This document shows positions 34,975 to 43,051 of a DNA stretch of 64,000 bases, piece by piece (position 1 is the stretch's first letter; each line of letters begins with the position of its first letter). The position numbers were made by a program, and so were the translations under genes. Below the pieces are notes generated by a model. It was not told the DNA's origin and did not search any database. It worked only from the letters and a program-made list of their open reading frames with translations. The DNA comes from SB15 sp964639245 (GTDB lineage: Bacteria > Chloroflexota > Anaerolineae > Aggregatilineales > J027): contig CAZXCU010000008.1 in assembly GCA_964639245.1 (NCBI GenBank), positions 124,001 to 188,000 on the forward strand, in the 5' to 3' direction.

Positions 34975-36236
34975 GTCGGAAAAAGTTTTTCCACCACATT
35001 CACCCGATAGGCCATCAGCGCGGGTAAAAATCCAGCGGCAATACCCAAGCCAAACGGGGCAGCCCATAGCAATGGCTCAAGGTCGGGCAAAAAGCGAATG
35101 GGGATGGGGATGGCGGATTCCTGTTCCAAAAACTGCGCCAGCATATACGCGAAGCCATAGCCCAACCCGCGCCCAATCACCGCACCCACAAGGGTAATCA
35201 ACATCGTTTCAAAAATCACCACGCGGAACACGGTTAAGCGGCTACCCCCCAAGCCACGCAGCAGGGCAATGGATTGCTCACGGGCGGCAATTGCGCTGTA
35301 CATGGAGAGGAAAATCGTCAGGCAGGCAATCAGCAGCACAAGATAGCCCACCGCCACCAGAATCCGTTCGCCCTGCCGGAGCAAATCGAACAAATCGCCC
35401 AATTCTTTGCCGGGAAAAACCGCCTGTGCTTGGGGCGCAGTGTAAAAATCCTGCCAGATTTGATTCGCCTCAATGAACCCAACTGGTCTGACCAGCACAG
35501 CGGTTACTTCATCCGATTCGGCAGTGGCGGGGTCTTCGAGTCCGGCGGGAACCGCACCAATATTCGCGGCGGATTCGGTGATTTCGTGTTCTTCGGCGTG
35601 AACTTCCCACACACTCGCTAAGGTGACATAGACGGCGGTATCATAGGGGGTGTTGCTGCGGTCCAGAATCCCCACCACTGTATACACATCCTCGTGAATG
35701 TCGCTCGGCAAGCCTTCTTCCACGCCATGCTGACCGCGAAAGGCATCACCGACTGTCAAACCCAGCGACTCGGCAGCGCGACTCCCCAGCACGGCTTCAA
35801 AATCGGCTGCAAAATAGCGTCCTTCCGCCAGTGGAAAAGCCGAAGGTTCATTCACCGCCGGACTAAGTTTGAAAAAATCCGTATTCGTGCCAATAATCGG
35901 CGCACCGCCAATGTTATCGCCCATCGCAATCGGAATCGCCAGCGCCACACGCGGGTCATTTTGCAAATCATCATAAATGCTATGGGGAATATTTCCGACG
36001 GGAACATCTTGCAGCAGAATCGTATTTAACACCAACTGCTGCGAACTGCCCTCCGCGCCAATAACCAGCACGCCAAACGGGTCACTCGCTTGGACAATGC
36101 CTTCGCGTGTGCCATCCCCCAAGGCAAGGACGGTAATGGGCAATGCGGTTGCCAGAGCAACGACGAGCAGGGTAATCACGGTTTGGAGGCGACGGGCATT
36201 TAAATTGCGCCACGCCAGCCCGATGTCATACATCAT
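34971..36236 (-). CDS. ABC transporter permease (FtsX/MacB type)
   Basis: A 421-residue permease: one N-terminal helix (residues 18-45, TVITLLVVALATALPITVLA), a large extracytoplasmic MacB-like domain (about 46-270), and three helices at the C-terminus (about 290-415), the FtsX/MacB layout. Such systems perform mechanotransmission (lipoprotein release, efflux or signalling) rather than simple import. It overlaps the ATPase gene by 4 bp upstream and the TlpA gene by 4 bp downstream. Confidence 0.87.
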   Translation of the reverse strand: MMYDIGLAWRNLNARRLQTVITLLVVALATALPITVLALGDGTREGIVQASDPFGVLVIGAEGSSQQLVLNTILLQDVPVGNIPHSIYDDLQNDPRVALAIPIAMGDNIGGAPIIGTNTDFFKLSPAVNEPSAFPLAEGRYFAADFEAVLGSRAAESLGLTVGDAFRGQHGVEEGLPSDIHEDVYTVVGILDRSNTPYDTAVYVTLASVWEVHAEEHEITESAANIGAVPAGLEDPATAESDEVTAVLVRPVGFIEANQIWQDFYTAPQAQAVFPGKELGDLFDLLRQGERILVAVGYLVLLIACLTIFLSMYSAIAAREQSIALLRGLGGSRLTVFRVVIFETMLITLVGAVIGRGLGYGFAYMLAQFLEQESAIPIPIRFLPDLEPLLWAAPFGLGIAAGFLPALMAYRVNVVEKLFPT

Positions 36237-36931
36237 GCCAGCATCCTTTCCACTGCTTGCGCCTGCAAGTTGCCATTGAGCAGGTCATAACGCTGTTCAA
36301 AACGGTCATTCAGGGCGGGGTCATGGCTGGCGACAATCAGGGTGGTGTTGTGCCGGGTGCAGGTGTCCTGAATAAAATCCATCACGGTATGGCTGGAATC
36401 GGGGTCAAGCGCGGCGGTGGGTTCGTCCGCCAACACGATCATCGGATTGGCAGCTAAGGCGCGTACCACTGCCACCCGCAAACGCTGTCCGGCGCTGAGT
36501 TGGGCGGGGCGATGATGAATAAAATCACCCAAGCCGACGTTTTGCAACAGGTCTTGAGCGCGGGGTTTCCACTGGATAGCGGGAATTTGCCGCGCAAAGG
36601 CCAATGGCACGACGACATTTTCCAGCGCGGAAAGCGAGGGTAGCAAATAGTGCATCTGAAAAATATAACCGATAGTCCGCGCACGGAATTGATCCCGCCG
36701 CGCTTCTGTCAGGCCATACAGCGATTTTTGCCCGAACCAGACCTTGCCCTGTGTGGGGGTCAGCAGCCCGGCAATGATATTAAACAGGGTGGTTTTGCCA
36801 CTGCCACTCACCCCGCGCAGCAAAATTTGTTCGCCTTGTGGCAGTTCCCACGCGGGAATGTCCAAAACGGTACGTGCTTCTAAGCCTGCGCTGGTGTAGG
36901 TATGTTTTAGATTTTCCAGGCGTAGACTCAA
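36233..36931 (-). CDS. ABC transporter ATP-binding protein (LolD/MacB class)
   Basis: A 232-residue ATPase: Walker A GVSGSGKTT (about residues 40-48), Q-loop in IFQMHYLLPSLSALENV, signature LSAGQRLRVAVVRAL (about 138-152), Walker B IVLADEPTAALD (about 160-171) and a switch His in ASHD. The first signature position is LSAGQ rather than LSGGQ, a tolerated variant. It energises the adjacent FtsX-like permease. Confidence 0.9.
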   Translation of the reverse strand: MSLRLENLKHTYTSAGLEARTVLDIPAWELPQGEQILLRGVSGSGKTTLFNIIAGLLTPTQGKVWFGQKSLYGLTEARRDQFRARTIGYIFQMHYLLPSLSALENVVVPLAFARQIPAIQWKPRAQDLLQNVGLGDFIHHRPAQLSAGQRLRVAVVRALAANPMIVLADEPTAALDPDSSHTVMDFIQDTCTRHNTTLIVASHDPALNDRFEQRYDLLNGNLQAQAVERMLA

Positions 36932-37635
36932 TTGAGCATCTCCACTTCATCCGCGTAAATGCGTACCAGACTTACCATGCCTGTTTCTGCATCCACTGAA
37001 ATCCCGACTTCCATCCGCCCTTTAACGCGCATCGGGGCTTCACTGGCGTAGGTTGTTTCGCCTTCTGGCATATACACCATCGCCACATCATCCGGCCATT
37101 CGGCGGCGGTGGTACAAAACGGACAATAGGCAAGGCGAATGCGTGTGAGGACAAAAAAATCGAGTTCGACTTTAAGCGGGGGAGCCATATAGCCTTCTAA
37201 AACAACCTCCATGCCATCCAGCGAGACCAATTTATCCGACAAAATCAGCCCGGTTCGCATGTCAAAACCATCATAAAATTCATCAAAGGTGATGGACACC
37301 GGATTTTCGTCAAAAGTAAGTGCGGTACGCGGGGTCGGTTGAATGGCGGTATCGGTTGCCAGCGCAATATCCCGCGCCAGCCCGACAGCTAAATTGTTAT
37401 CCAGCGGCGTGGCGGTTGCTTTGCTGACAATCGCCTGCTGAGTCGCTGCCTCAGAAGTCGCAAGAATGGCGGACATACCAGTGAGCGCGGTAGGTGTGAG
37501 CGATGGGGTAGCGGTAGGACGGACAGATACTTCGTTCGAGGGCAACGGGGTGACTTTTTCAATCGCCGCATCCCCACCCCCACAGGCTGCCAGCAACAGC
37601 ACCAGCAAAATTGAAAAGAGGATATACCATTTCAT
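36928..37635 (-). CDS. Lipoprotein with CPFC motif (DUF3299-like), first gene of the ABC operon
   Basis: A 235-residue lipoprotein: signal peptide and lipobox LLAACG (Cys 18), a Thr/Pro-rich linker to about residue 105, then a compact domain (ITFDEFYDGFDMRTGLILSD, ...DGMEVVLEGYMAPPL, ...RLAYCPFCTTAAEW). The layout of a YMxP strand followed by a Cys-containing loop resembles DUF3299-type lipoproteins that sit beside ABC systems; that link is from memory and not tested. Its CxxC pair could bind metal or be a thiol substrate of the TlpA-like protein three genes on. Order: lipoprotein, ATPase, permease, TlpA. Confidence 0.75.
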   Translation of the reverse strand: MKWYILFSILLVLLLAACGGGDAAIEKVTPLPSNEVSVRPTATPSLTPTALTGMSAILATSEAATQQAIVSKATATPLDNNLAVGLARDIALATDTAIQPTPRTALTFDENPVSITFDEFYDGFDMRTGLILSDKLVSLDGMEVVLEGYMAPPLKVELDFFVLTRIRLAYCPFCTTAAEWPDDVAMVYMPEGETTYASEAPMRVKGRMEVGISVDAETGMVSLVRIYADEVEMLN

Positions 37636-37680
37636 GAGATTGTTAACTCAAATAATTGACGTTCCTTCAATAAAATTTTT

Positions 37681-37845
37681 AAGAGACCATATGGAAAGTT
37701 TTCTATTAATAAAATGAACCAGAGGACGGCACATGTGCCATCCCTACGGTGAATAAATTTGTAGGGACGCAATACATTGCGTCCGCAAAATTTACCCTGA
37801 ATAAATCGCTATTTTTCTTAATCATCCTTTTTCCATACGGTTTAT
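37681..37845. repeat. MITE-like element, type 2, copy C, with two inner hairpins
   Basis: Bounded by AAGAGACCATATGGAAAG on the left and CTTTTTCCATACGGTTT on the right (imperfect inverted repeat). Inside lie hairpin GGCACATGTGCC next to CCCTAC, a spacer, and GTAGGG joined to hairpin GGACGCAAT/ATTGCGTCC. The left boundary TTTAAGAGACC is uninterrupted here, whereas copies A and B have a type 1 element at that exact spot. Confidence 0.5.
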
Positions 37846-37864
37846 AATATGAAATTTCAAAAGA

Positions 37865-37893
37865 GGGGAATGAGGAATTTCCCCATTCTCCCC
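37865..37893 (-). terminator. Terminator of the alkaline phosphatase gene
   Basis: Stem of about nine pairs (GGGAATG with CATTC-T-CCC, one bulge) followed on the minus strand by TCTTTTGAAATTT, 15 bp after the stop codon. Confidence 0.6.
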
Positions 37894-37908
37894 TGAAATT
37901 TGTCTGAA

Positions 37909-40167
37909 TTAGGCGGTTTTGCGACGACGACCCATCACATAACCACCACCGAGGCAGATCACCAGCAGCACAATCATGTACAGCGGCATATCAAAACCGG
38001 CGGTTTCGGTTTTCTGGGTTGTGGCAGCGGTGGCAGGTGCAGCAGCAGCCGTGGCTTTGCCATCTTCGGCAGAGGGGTCGAGGCTCAAGGCCGCCGCCAT
38101 GCCAAAGAAGATTTCGCTCTGGTGATAGGTGCCGCTGAAATAGTCCGCACCGGGGCCAAAGGCAAACACGGGGACATCCTGCAAGGTGTGAACCCCACTG
38201 TTGGAATTCATCGGCAAGTTCCCGTTCATGGTGATGCCGTTGGCATCGTCATCGGGGTTATCGATGGTCATGCCATTTTCACCCGCCACGGCAGGCGCAC
38301 GCGGCACATCGCTGACTTGGTAATTTTCGGTGTGGTCAGGGAAATTGTTGACCCCACCCGCCAAGGTGATGGAAACATCCCAGCTATCGGGGAAGTGGTC
38401 GCCATCTTCATCAACATAGGTCGGGTAAACCCCACCGTTGTAAATCCCAATCGCGTTACGGCGACCCGCATCATCGGTGGCAGCGTTGAATTTTTCGACA
38501 TTGACTGTCCCGAAGACATCATAGCCATGACCATGATCGGCAGTCACAACAATGAGGGTGTTGGGGGCATTTTCAGCAACCCAATCAATCGCCGCTTGAA
38601 TGGCATTGTCAAATTCAATCAAATCCGCCAAGGCACGTTCTTGATCCAACGGGTGCATTTGTTTGTCCACGCTGGCAGCTTCGACTTGGAGATAGAAACC
38701 ATTGGGATTCTGGTTCAACACATTCAAGGCCGAAACAGTCATATCCACCAAGCCGGGTTGGTCGGGGAAATCGCCTAAATTGTCGGTATACACATTGCGG
38801 TCAAGCCACACATTCATATCGGCGACTTGGAACACCCCCAACAGACGTTCGGGCAGTTCAGCGCTGGTCGCATCGGTCAATTCAGTCGCATTGGTCACGA
38901 TGGTGTAACCTGCGCCTTCAAATTCGGTATAGTAATCGGTGTCATCGGTACGGCGTGAGCCTTCGGCGGTTTGGGGCAGCATAAAACGACCCCCACCACC
39001 CATCAAGACTTCGGGTTGGAAGTCAAAGGCTTGGGTCAGGTAGTTGGCACGGTTGCCATCGCTGCGGTTACGCCCATGCGCCCAGACTGCGGCGGGAGTG
39101 GCATCGGTGAAGTCGGCGGTGGTCACCACACCCACGGACATGCCGCGCAGACGTTTGAGCATCGCACCGAGCGTTTCCGTTTTGGGGTCGTCAAGGGTGT
39201 TGGGGGAGGTATCGGAATAGGAACCGGTGGAGTTCACGCTACCGATGTGACCCGTGTTCACCGAGCTAAGGGTATTGGCGCTGTCCGCCATCAACGCATC
39301 CACGCTGGAGGTGGAAGCCAAACCAATGACATCCGCACTTTCCATTGCGAGATGATCATTCGGTCTCCCTTGGGTAATCCCACGCGAAATGACACGGGCA
39401 GCCGAAATCATCCCCACGGTCATCCCGTCCGCCACGAACAAAATTACGTTCTGGGCTTCGCCAGCCACTGCTTCACGCACTGTCCATGTGGCAGAAGTGG
39501 TCGCACCACCAGCCGTTACTTCGACGGTGTAATCGCCGGGCGCGGGGGCGGTCAAATCACGCCAAATCACCGATTGGGCTTTTTTCGGCAGGGTGGTCAG
39601 CACACCGAAGTTTTGACCCAGCACACTGAAACCGGTTACTTTGCCATCGGCATCCAAACCAAAGGTCAAGGCCTGACCGTCTGCCGCACCACCGATTACA
39701 TTGAAGACCAACGGATCATCGGTTGCTTCGAGGGTCACAGCTTCACCCGCCACATTCGCGGTCAGGGTTTCGCCTTCCAGCGCGACGGTCACGGCACCAA
39801 ACGAGGAATTGTAGTATTCCAGCGCCAGCGCTTCATTGGTGAAATCGGGGCCGGGTGTGCCTTCGGCAACATAGTTGGCAACACGTCCGCCAAATTCCCA
39901 GTTTTCAGGGGTGGATTCACCACCGAAAAATTCTGTCGCGTCCTGACCATTCACGGTCACGGCAAAGTCTTCGGGCAGGGCTTCCGCATAGACTTCCACA
40001 CGGAAATCGAATTTGGCACCGGGCAAAAACTGAGCATTATTGATGGGGAGAATGAGAACACCGGGCGCTTCTTCTTGAGCCTTGGCTTGGAAGATGGGGC
40101 TGAACACGCCAACCATCAACACCACCGCCAGACTCACCTGCAACAGCGAGCGAAACGAACGAAGCAT
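37909..40167 (-). CDS. Cell-surface alkaline phosphatase (PhoA family) with N-terminal domain and C-terminal anchor
   Basis: A 752-residue exported phosphomonoesterase. Signal peptide residues 1-30 (ending QAKA). Residues 31-235 are an extra beta-rich domain. The catalytic part starts near 238: metal Asp in FVADGMT (about 247), nucleophile Ser in MADSANTLSSVNTG (about S296), later VEAASVDKQMH and TADHGHGYD metal ligands. The end has an Ala/Thr linker, a membrane helix (MYMIVLL-like, about 725-745) and GRRRKTA, an exposed-on-surface arrangement. A good AAGGAG site precedes the ATG. AT-rich 11-bp direct repeats upstream may be a Pho box. Confidence 0.9.
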   Translation of the reverse strand: MLRSFRSLLQVSLAVVLMVGVFSPIFQAKAQEEAPGVLILPINNAQFLPGAKFDFRVEVYAEALPEDFAVTVNGQDATEFFGGESTPENWEFGGRVANYVAEGTPGPDFTNEALALEYYNSSFGAVTVALEGETLTANVAGEAVTLEATDDPLVFNVIGGAADGQALTFGLDADGKVTGFSVLGQNFGVLTTLPKKAQSVIWRDLTAPAPGDYTVEVTAGGATTSATWTVREAVAGEAQNVILFVADGMTVGMISAARVISRGITQGRPNDHLAMESADVIGLASTSSVDALMADSANTLSSVNTGHIGSVNSTGSYSDTSPNTLDDPKTETLGAMLKRLRGMSVGVVTTADFTDATPAAVWAHGRNRSDGNRANYLTQAFDFQPEVLMGGGGRFMLPQTAEGSRRTDDTDYYTEFEGAGYTIVTNATELTDATSAELPERLLGVFQVADMNVWLDRNVYTDNLGDFPDQPGLVDMTVSALNVLNQNPNGFYLQVEAASVDKQMHPLDQERALADLIEFDNAIQAAIDWVAENAPNTLIVVTADHGHGYDVFGTVNVEKFNAATDDAGRRNAIGIYNGGVYPTYVDEDGDHFPDSWDVSITLAGGVNNFPDHTENYQVSDVPRAPAVAGENGMTIDNPDDDANGITMNGNLPMNSNSGVHTLQDVPVFAFGPGADYFSGTYHQSEIFFGMAAALSLDPSAEDGKATAAAAPATAATTQKTETAGFDMPLYMIVLLVICLGGGYVMGRRRKTA

Positions 40168-40271
40168 TTGTGAGACTCCTTATGAAAATTGTAAACACTG
40201 CTCCTTAAGCGGTGGAAATATAACTGCTAGGGATTAAGCCTTTTACCAAAAATGTTTAATGTTTCTCATCA

Positions 40272-40304
40272 TTTCGTTTAAATTTCATTTTAATTTTCCT
40301 TAAT
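40272..40304 (-). promoter_or_regulatory. Possible Pho-box-like 11-bp direct repeats
   Basis: Three adjacent 11-mers, TTTCGTTTAAA, TTTCATTTTAA and TTTTCCTTAAT, about 105 bp upstream of the alkaline phosphatase start. PhoB/PhoP sites are typically built of 11-bp direct repeats. The base composition is simple, so chance is possible. Confidence 0.35.
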
Positions 40305-40318
40305 GATACAATGTATCA
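40304..40318. promoter_or_regulatory. Palindromic operator-like site TGATACA-A-TGTATCA
   Basis: A perfect 7-bp inverted repeat around one base, in the divergent space between the alkaline phosphatase and MinD-like genes. Regulator unknown. Confidence 0.4.
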
Positions 40319-40390
40319 ATAGGGCTATTTTTTGCACGAATCGCTAATTCCCCGCATAATCAGGAAAATTGCGTCATGGTAGAGGGCCAT

Positions 40391-41143
40391 ATGTCAAAAA
40401 TCATTTCAATTCACTCGTTTCGTGGTGGGACAGGCAAATCCAACACCACCGCCAATTTAGCTGTGCTGTTCGCACAGGCAGGCAAAAAAGTCGGGGTCGT
40501 GGATACCGATATTCAATCGCCGGGCATTCATGTGCTGTTCCGTATGGAAGAACAGGATATGAAAACATCTCTGAATGATTATTTATGGGGTAAAGCTGAA
40601 ATTCACCAAGCCGCCTACAATGTCACCAAAAATTTAGAGGGCAATATTGAAGGCGAAATTTATCTCATCCCCTCCAGCATGAAAGCGGGGGAAATTGCGC
40701 GAATTTTGCGCGAAGGCTATGACATCAATCTGCTCAACGAAGGTTTTCGGAATGTCATTGACGAACTCAAACTGGACATTCTCCTGATTGACACCCACCC
40801 CGGGTTGAATGAAGAAACACTGCTGTCCATCGCTATTTCCGATGCGATGTTGATTGTGATGCGCCCTGACCAGCAGGACTATCAGGGTACACGGGTCACG
40901 GTGGAAGTTGCCCGTAAGTTAGATGTTCCACGCATGTCGATCATCGTGAACAAAGTGCCAACCGCGTTTATTTTTGAAGATGTGCGGATGCGTGTTCAGC
41001 AGGTGTATCGGTGTGATGTGGCGGCGATTTTGCCCCATTCTGACGAAATGATGATGCTGGCAAGTGAAGGGGTGTTTGTGCATAAGTTCCCTGACCATGC
41101 TATCACCAAATCGCTTAAAAATGTGGTGAACGACTTGCTTTAG
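40391..41143 (+). CDS. MinD/ParA-family ATPase
   Basis: A 250-residue deviant-Walker ATPase. P-loop SFRGGTGKSNTTANLA at residues 9-24, Walker A-prime VVDTDIQSPG (about 36-45), and Walker B LLIDTHPGL (about 131-139). The usual signature Lys of KGGxGK is Arg here (RGGTGK), a form typical of a MinD-like subgroup. No MinC/MinE or ParB gene is adjacent; a role in positioning or in coupling to signalling is possible. ATG 40391 (AGAGGG ahead) gives the conventional N-terminus; ATG 40376 would add five residues. Confidence 0.83.
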   Translation: MSKIISIHSFRGGTGKSNTTANLAVLFAQAGKKVGVVDTDIQSPGIHVLFRMEEQDMKTSLNDYLWGKAEIHQAAYNVTKNLEGNIEGEIYLIPSSMKAGEIARILREGYDINLLNEGFRNVIDELKLDILLIDTHPGLNEETLLSIAISDAMLIVMRPDQQDYQGTRVTVEVARKLDVPRMSIIVNKVPTAFIFEDVRMRVQQVYRCDVAAILPHSDEMMMLASEGVFVHKFPDHAITKSLKNVVNDLL

Positions 41144-41153
41144 GCAGGCGGGG

Positions 41154-41176
41154 GGGTGGGTTTTTGCGACCCACCC
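41154..41176. terminator. Stem-loop between convergent genes
   Basis: GGGTGGGT (41154-41161) pairs with ACCCACCC (41169-41176), loop of 7 nt rich in T. No strong T run follows, so termination is likely but unproven. Confidence 0.45.
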
Positions 41177-41192
41177 AATCTTTGCACAGGCT

Positions 41193-42524
41193 TCACTGCC
41201 CCACAACATCTGCCCCACCGGGACGCAAATCTGGCGTTTCTCCCCACGCGGTTAAGGGCGTAACCACCGGAGCAACCCCATTGCCCGACTCCACAAACTC
41301 AATCACCCCCATGCGCGTCCGGGTGGGGGAACGGCGTGTTTCATTGTAGGAAATTTCCAGCACCCCTTCCATCCCGCTAAAGGTCGTGCCGCTGGTCAGG
41401 GTTTCGTAGATAATATCCCCGTTGAGATTTTCGATTCCGCCTGCCCGATTAATGGCTTCTGTGATGATTTGTTTGTATAAATCCACCGATGCCCACCCCA
41501 GCAAATAGGCAATATTGCGGAGTTCATAGGCGGTTTCGGGGTTTTCCGCGACACGTTTTTCTGCCCATGCGGTTGTGACCGCCTGCACACCGGGATGTTC
41601 TAATTCATCCCACCAGTAGTAAGGCAACTGCCCCACGATTCCGGCAACAGATTCCCCCCCCAAACGAATCACTGAGGTATCTAGCACCCAGTTTGGCCCC
41701 GCCAGCAAAAGTTCATCGCGCACGCCCAGCGTATCAAGCGTGGTGGCAACCTGTGCCGGGCCAGAAGCTAAACTGGTGGTGTAAATAATATTCGCCCCTG
41801 CATCGAGGATGGTTTGCACTTGGGACGAGACATCGGGCAGACCGGGAAAGAAATAGGCCGCGCCAACGGTCTCTACCCCTAAACTTTCGCAATAGGCCCG
41901 GGTTTCGGGTTTGTCGCTGGCTTCGCCCACTGCCCCTAACCAACTCACATGCCCGATTTTTGGATCCCCTTCAATGCCAAAACTTGCCCAATTTTCGCTG
42001 ATGTATTCACAAAACGCGCCGAGTTGGTCTTCGTACAAAGGCGTGACAGCAAACACCCAAGCCGGGTCGTTGCCGTCTTCCCCGTACAAGCCCATCACAC
42101 TCCCCGTAGATACCATAATAGGAATGCCTTTGGCTTCGGCTTGGTCACGCAGCAGTTCCGCGTCTTCAGTTTGCACAGTGATAATCACATCCACATCATC
42201 ACGGTTGCTAAAATCATCCCATGCGGCTTGGGCAGATTCTCGGTCTCCGCCTGTATCCCGATATTCCATGACAACTTCCGCGCCACAGAGTCCCCCATTG
42301 GCGTTCACATATTCCAGCGCATCCTCAAAACCGGAAAGCAAGGGCAGCGTGATAAAGGTATACACCCCGCTATAATCGCCAAATTGATAAAATTTAATCG
42401 TCTCGCCGGTTAAATCAAATGCACAGGTAATTGCTTCCTCCTGTGCTTGAATCAGCGGGGTGGGGTGCGGCATGACCACCGCGAAAAGTGCCAGAATCAA
42501 TAATCCTGCCATGTAACGTTTCAT
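41193..42524 (-). CDS. Branched-chain amino-acid type ABC solute-binding protein (LivJ-like)
   Basis: A 443-residue exported periplasmic-binding-fold type I protein (Peripla_BP_6). The signal peptide begins at MKRYMAGLLILALF; the frame is open for 14 more codons upstream but those lack signal character. Family features: IKFYQFGDYSGVYTF near the N-terminus, ALEYVNANGGLCGAEV (about 78-93) and VDVIITVQ, then two alternating lobes. No liv permease/ATPase genes follow, so it is an orphan in this window. The ligand is unknown; the family covers amino acids, amides and urea. Confidence 0.85.
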   Translation of the reverse strand: MKRYMAGLLILALFAVVMPHPTPLIQAQEEAITCAFDLTGETIKFYQFGDYSGVYTFITLPLLSGFEDALEYVNANGGLCGAEVVMEYRDTGGDRESAQAAWDDFSNRDDVDVIITVQTEDAELLRDQAEAKGIPIMVSTGSVMGLYGEDGNDPAWVFAVTPLYEDQLGAFCEYISENWASFGIEGDPKIGHVSWLGAVGEASDKPETRAYCESLGVETVGAAYFFPGLPDVSSQVQTILDAGANIIYTTSLASGPAQVATTLDTLGVRDELLLAGPNWVLDTSVIRLGGESVAGIVGQLPYYWWDELEHPGVQAVTTAWAEKRVAENPETAYELRNIAYLLGWASVDLYKQIITEAINRAGGIENLNGDIIYETLTSGTTFSGMEGVLEISYNETRRSPTRTRMGVIEFVESGNGVAPVVTPLTAWGETPDLRPGGADVVGQ

Positions 42525-42657
42525 TGTTTCCCTCGTACCAATCATTGTCTTTATTAGTATAGGCATCTTACAGGCGTAAATGCCAGCATGATTTTTAAAA
42601 TAACTTTGACAAATCAGGCTGGACTTTTACAGTACAATTTCAGTAGGTAAAACACCC

Positions 42658-43050
42658 ATGACAACCCGCGAGTTTCTACACGACCACACGATTGTCCGCT
42701 ACACGCTTGCCTCAATTGCCCGTGATGAGGTAGAAGCATGGGCGAATTTTGTCATCGCAACTGCGCATGAGTGGCCTGCTGACCGGGTATACTGTGCGAT
42801 CCACGATTTTTCTGCCATTCCCACCCTGACCCCGACGATTCGCCATCATGCCGAACGCGCCCACCAACATTTCATAGACAAACATTTTCCCGGTATTTAC
42901 AGCGCAATTCTGGTCAAAAATACCGTGTTTAACCACATTGGCAAATTGTTTCTGGAACGGGATCTTAAGAATACTAAAATTCAGCGCCGTCTCTTTTTTA
43001 CACCGGAAACCGCGCTGACATGGTTATTGGAATTTGCCGAAAAACGCTGA
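42658..43050 (+). CDS. Small protein of unknown function (SpoIIAA-like layout)
   Basis: A 130-residue soluble protein with alternating strands and helices: REFLHDHTIVRYTLASIARDE, YCAIHDFSAIPTLTPTIRHH, YSAILVKNTVFNHIGKLFLE, and a closing FFTPETALTWLLEF helix. The order and the terminal helix resemble STAS/SpoIIAA-like proteins that occur alone in Chloroflexota-type genomes. No catalytic motif is visible. It ends 1 bp before the convergent RNA ligase gene. Confidence 0.65.
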   Translation: MTTREFLHDHTIVRYTLASIARDEVEAWANFVIATAHEWPADRVYCAIHDFSAIPTLTPTIRHHAERAHQHFIDKHFPGIYSAILVKNTVFNHIGKLFLERDLKNTKIQRRLFFTPETALTWLLEFAEKR

Positions 43051-43051
43051 T

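Noticed and set aside
34975..35067. N-terminal extension of the TlpA-like frame
   Set aside because: It overlaps the permease gene extensively and the ATGA junction gives a normal coupled start.
38971..40173. 400-codon plus-strand ORF opposite alkaline phosphatase
   Set aside because: Shadow frame, Gly/His-rich low-quality protein, no start signal.
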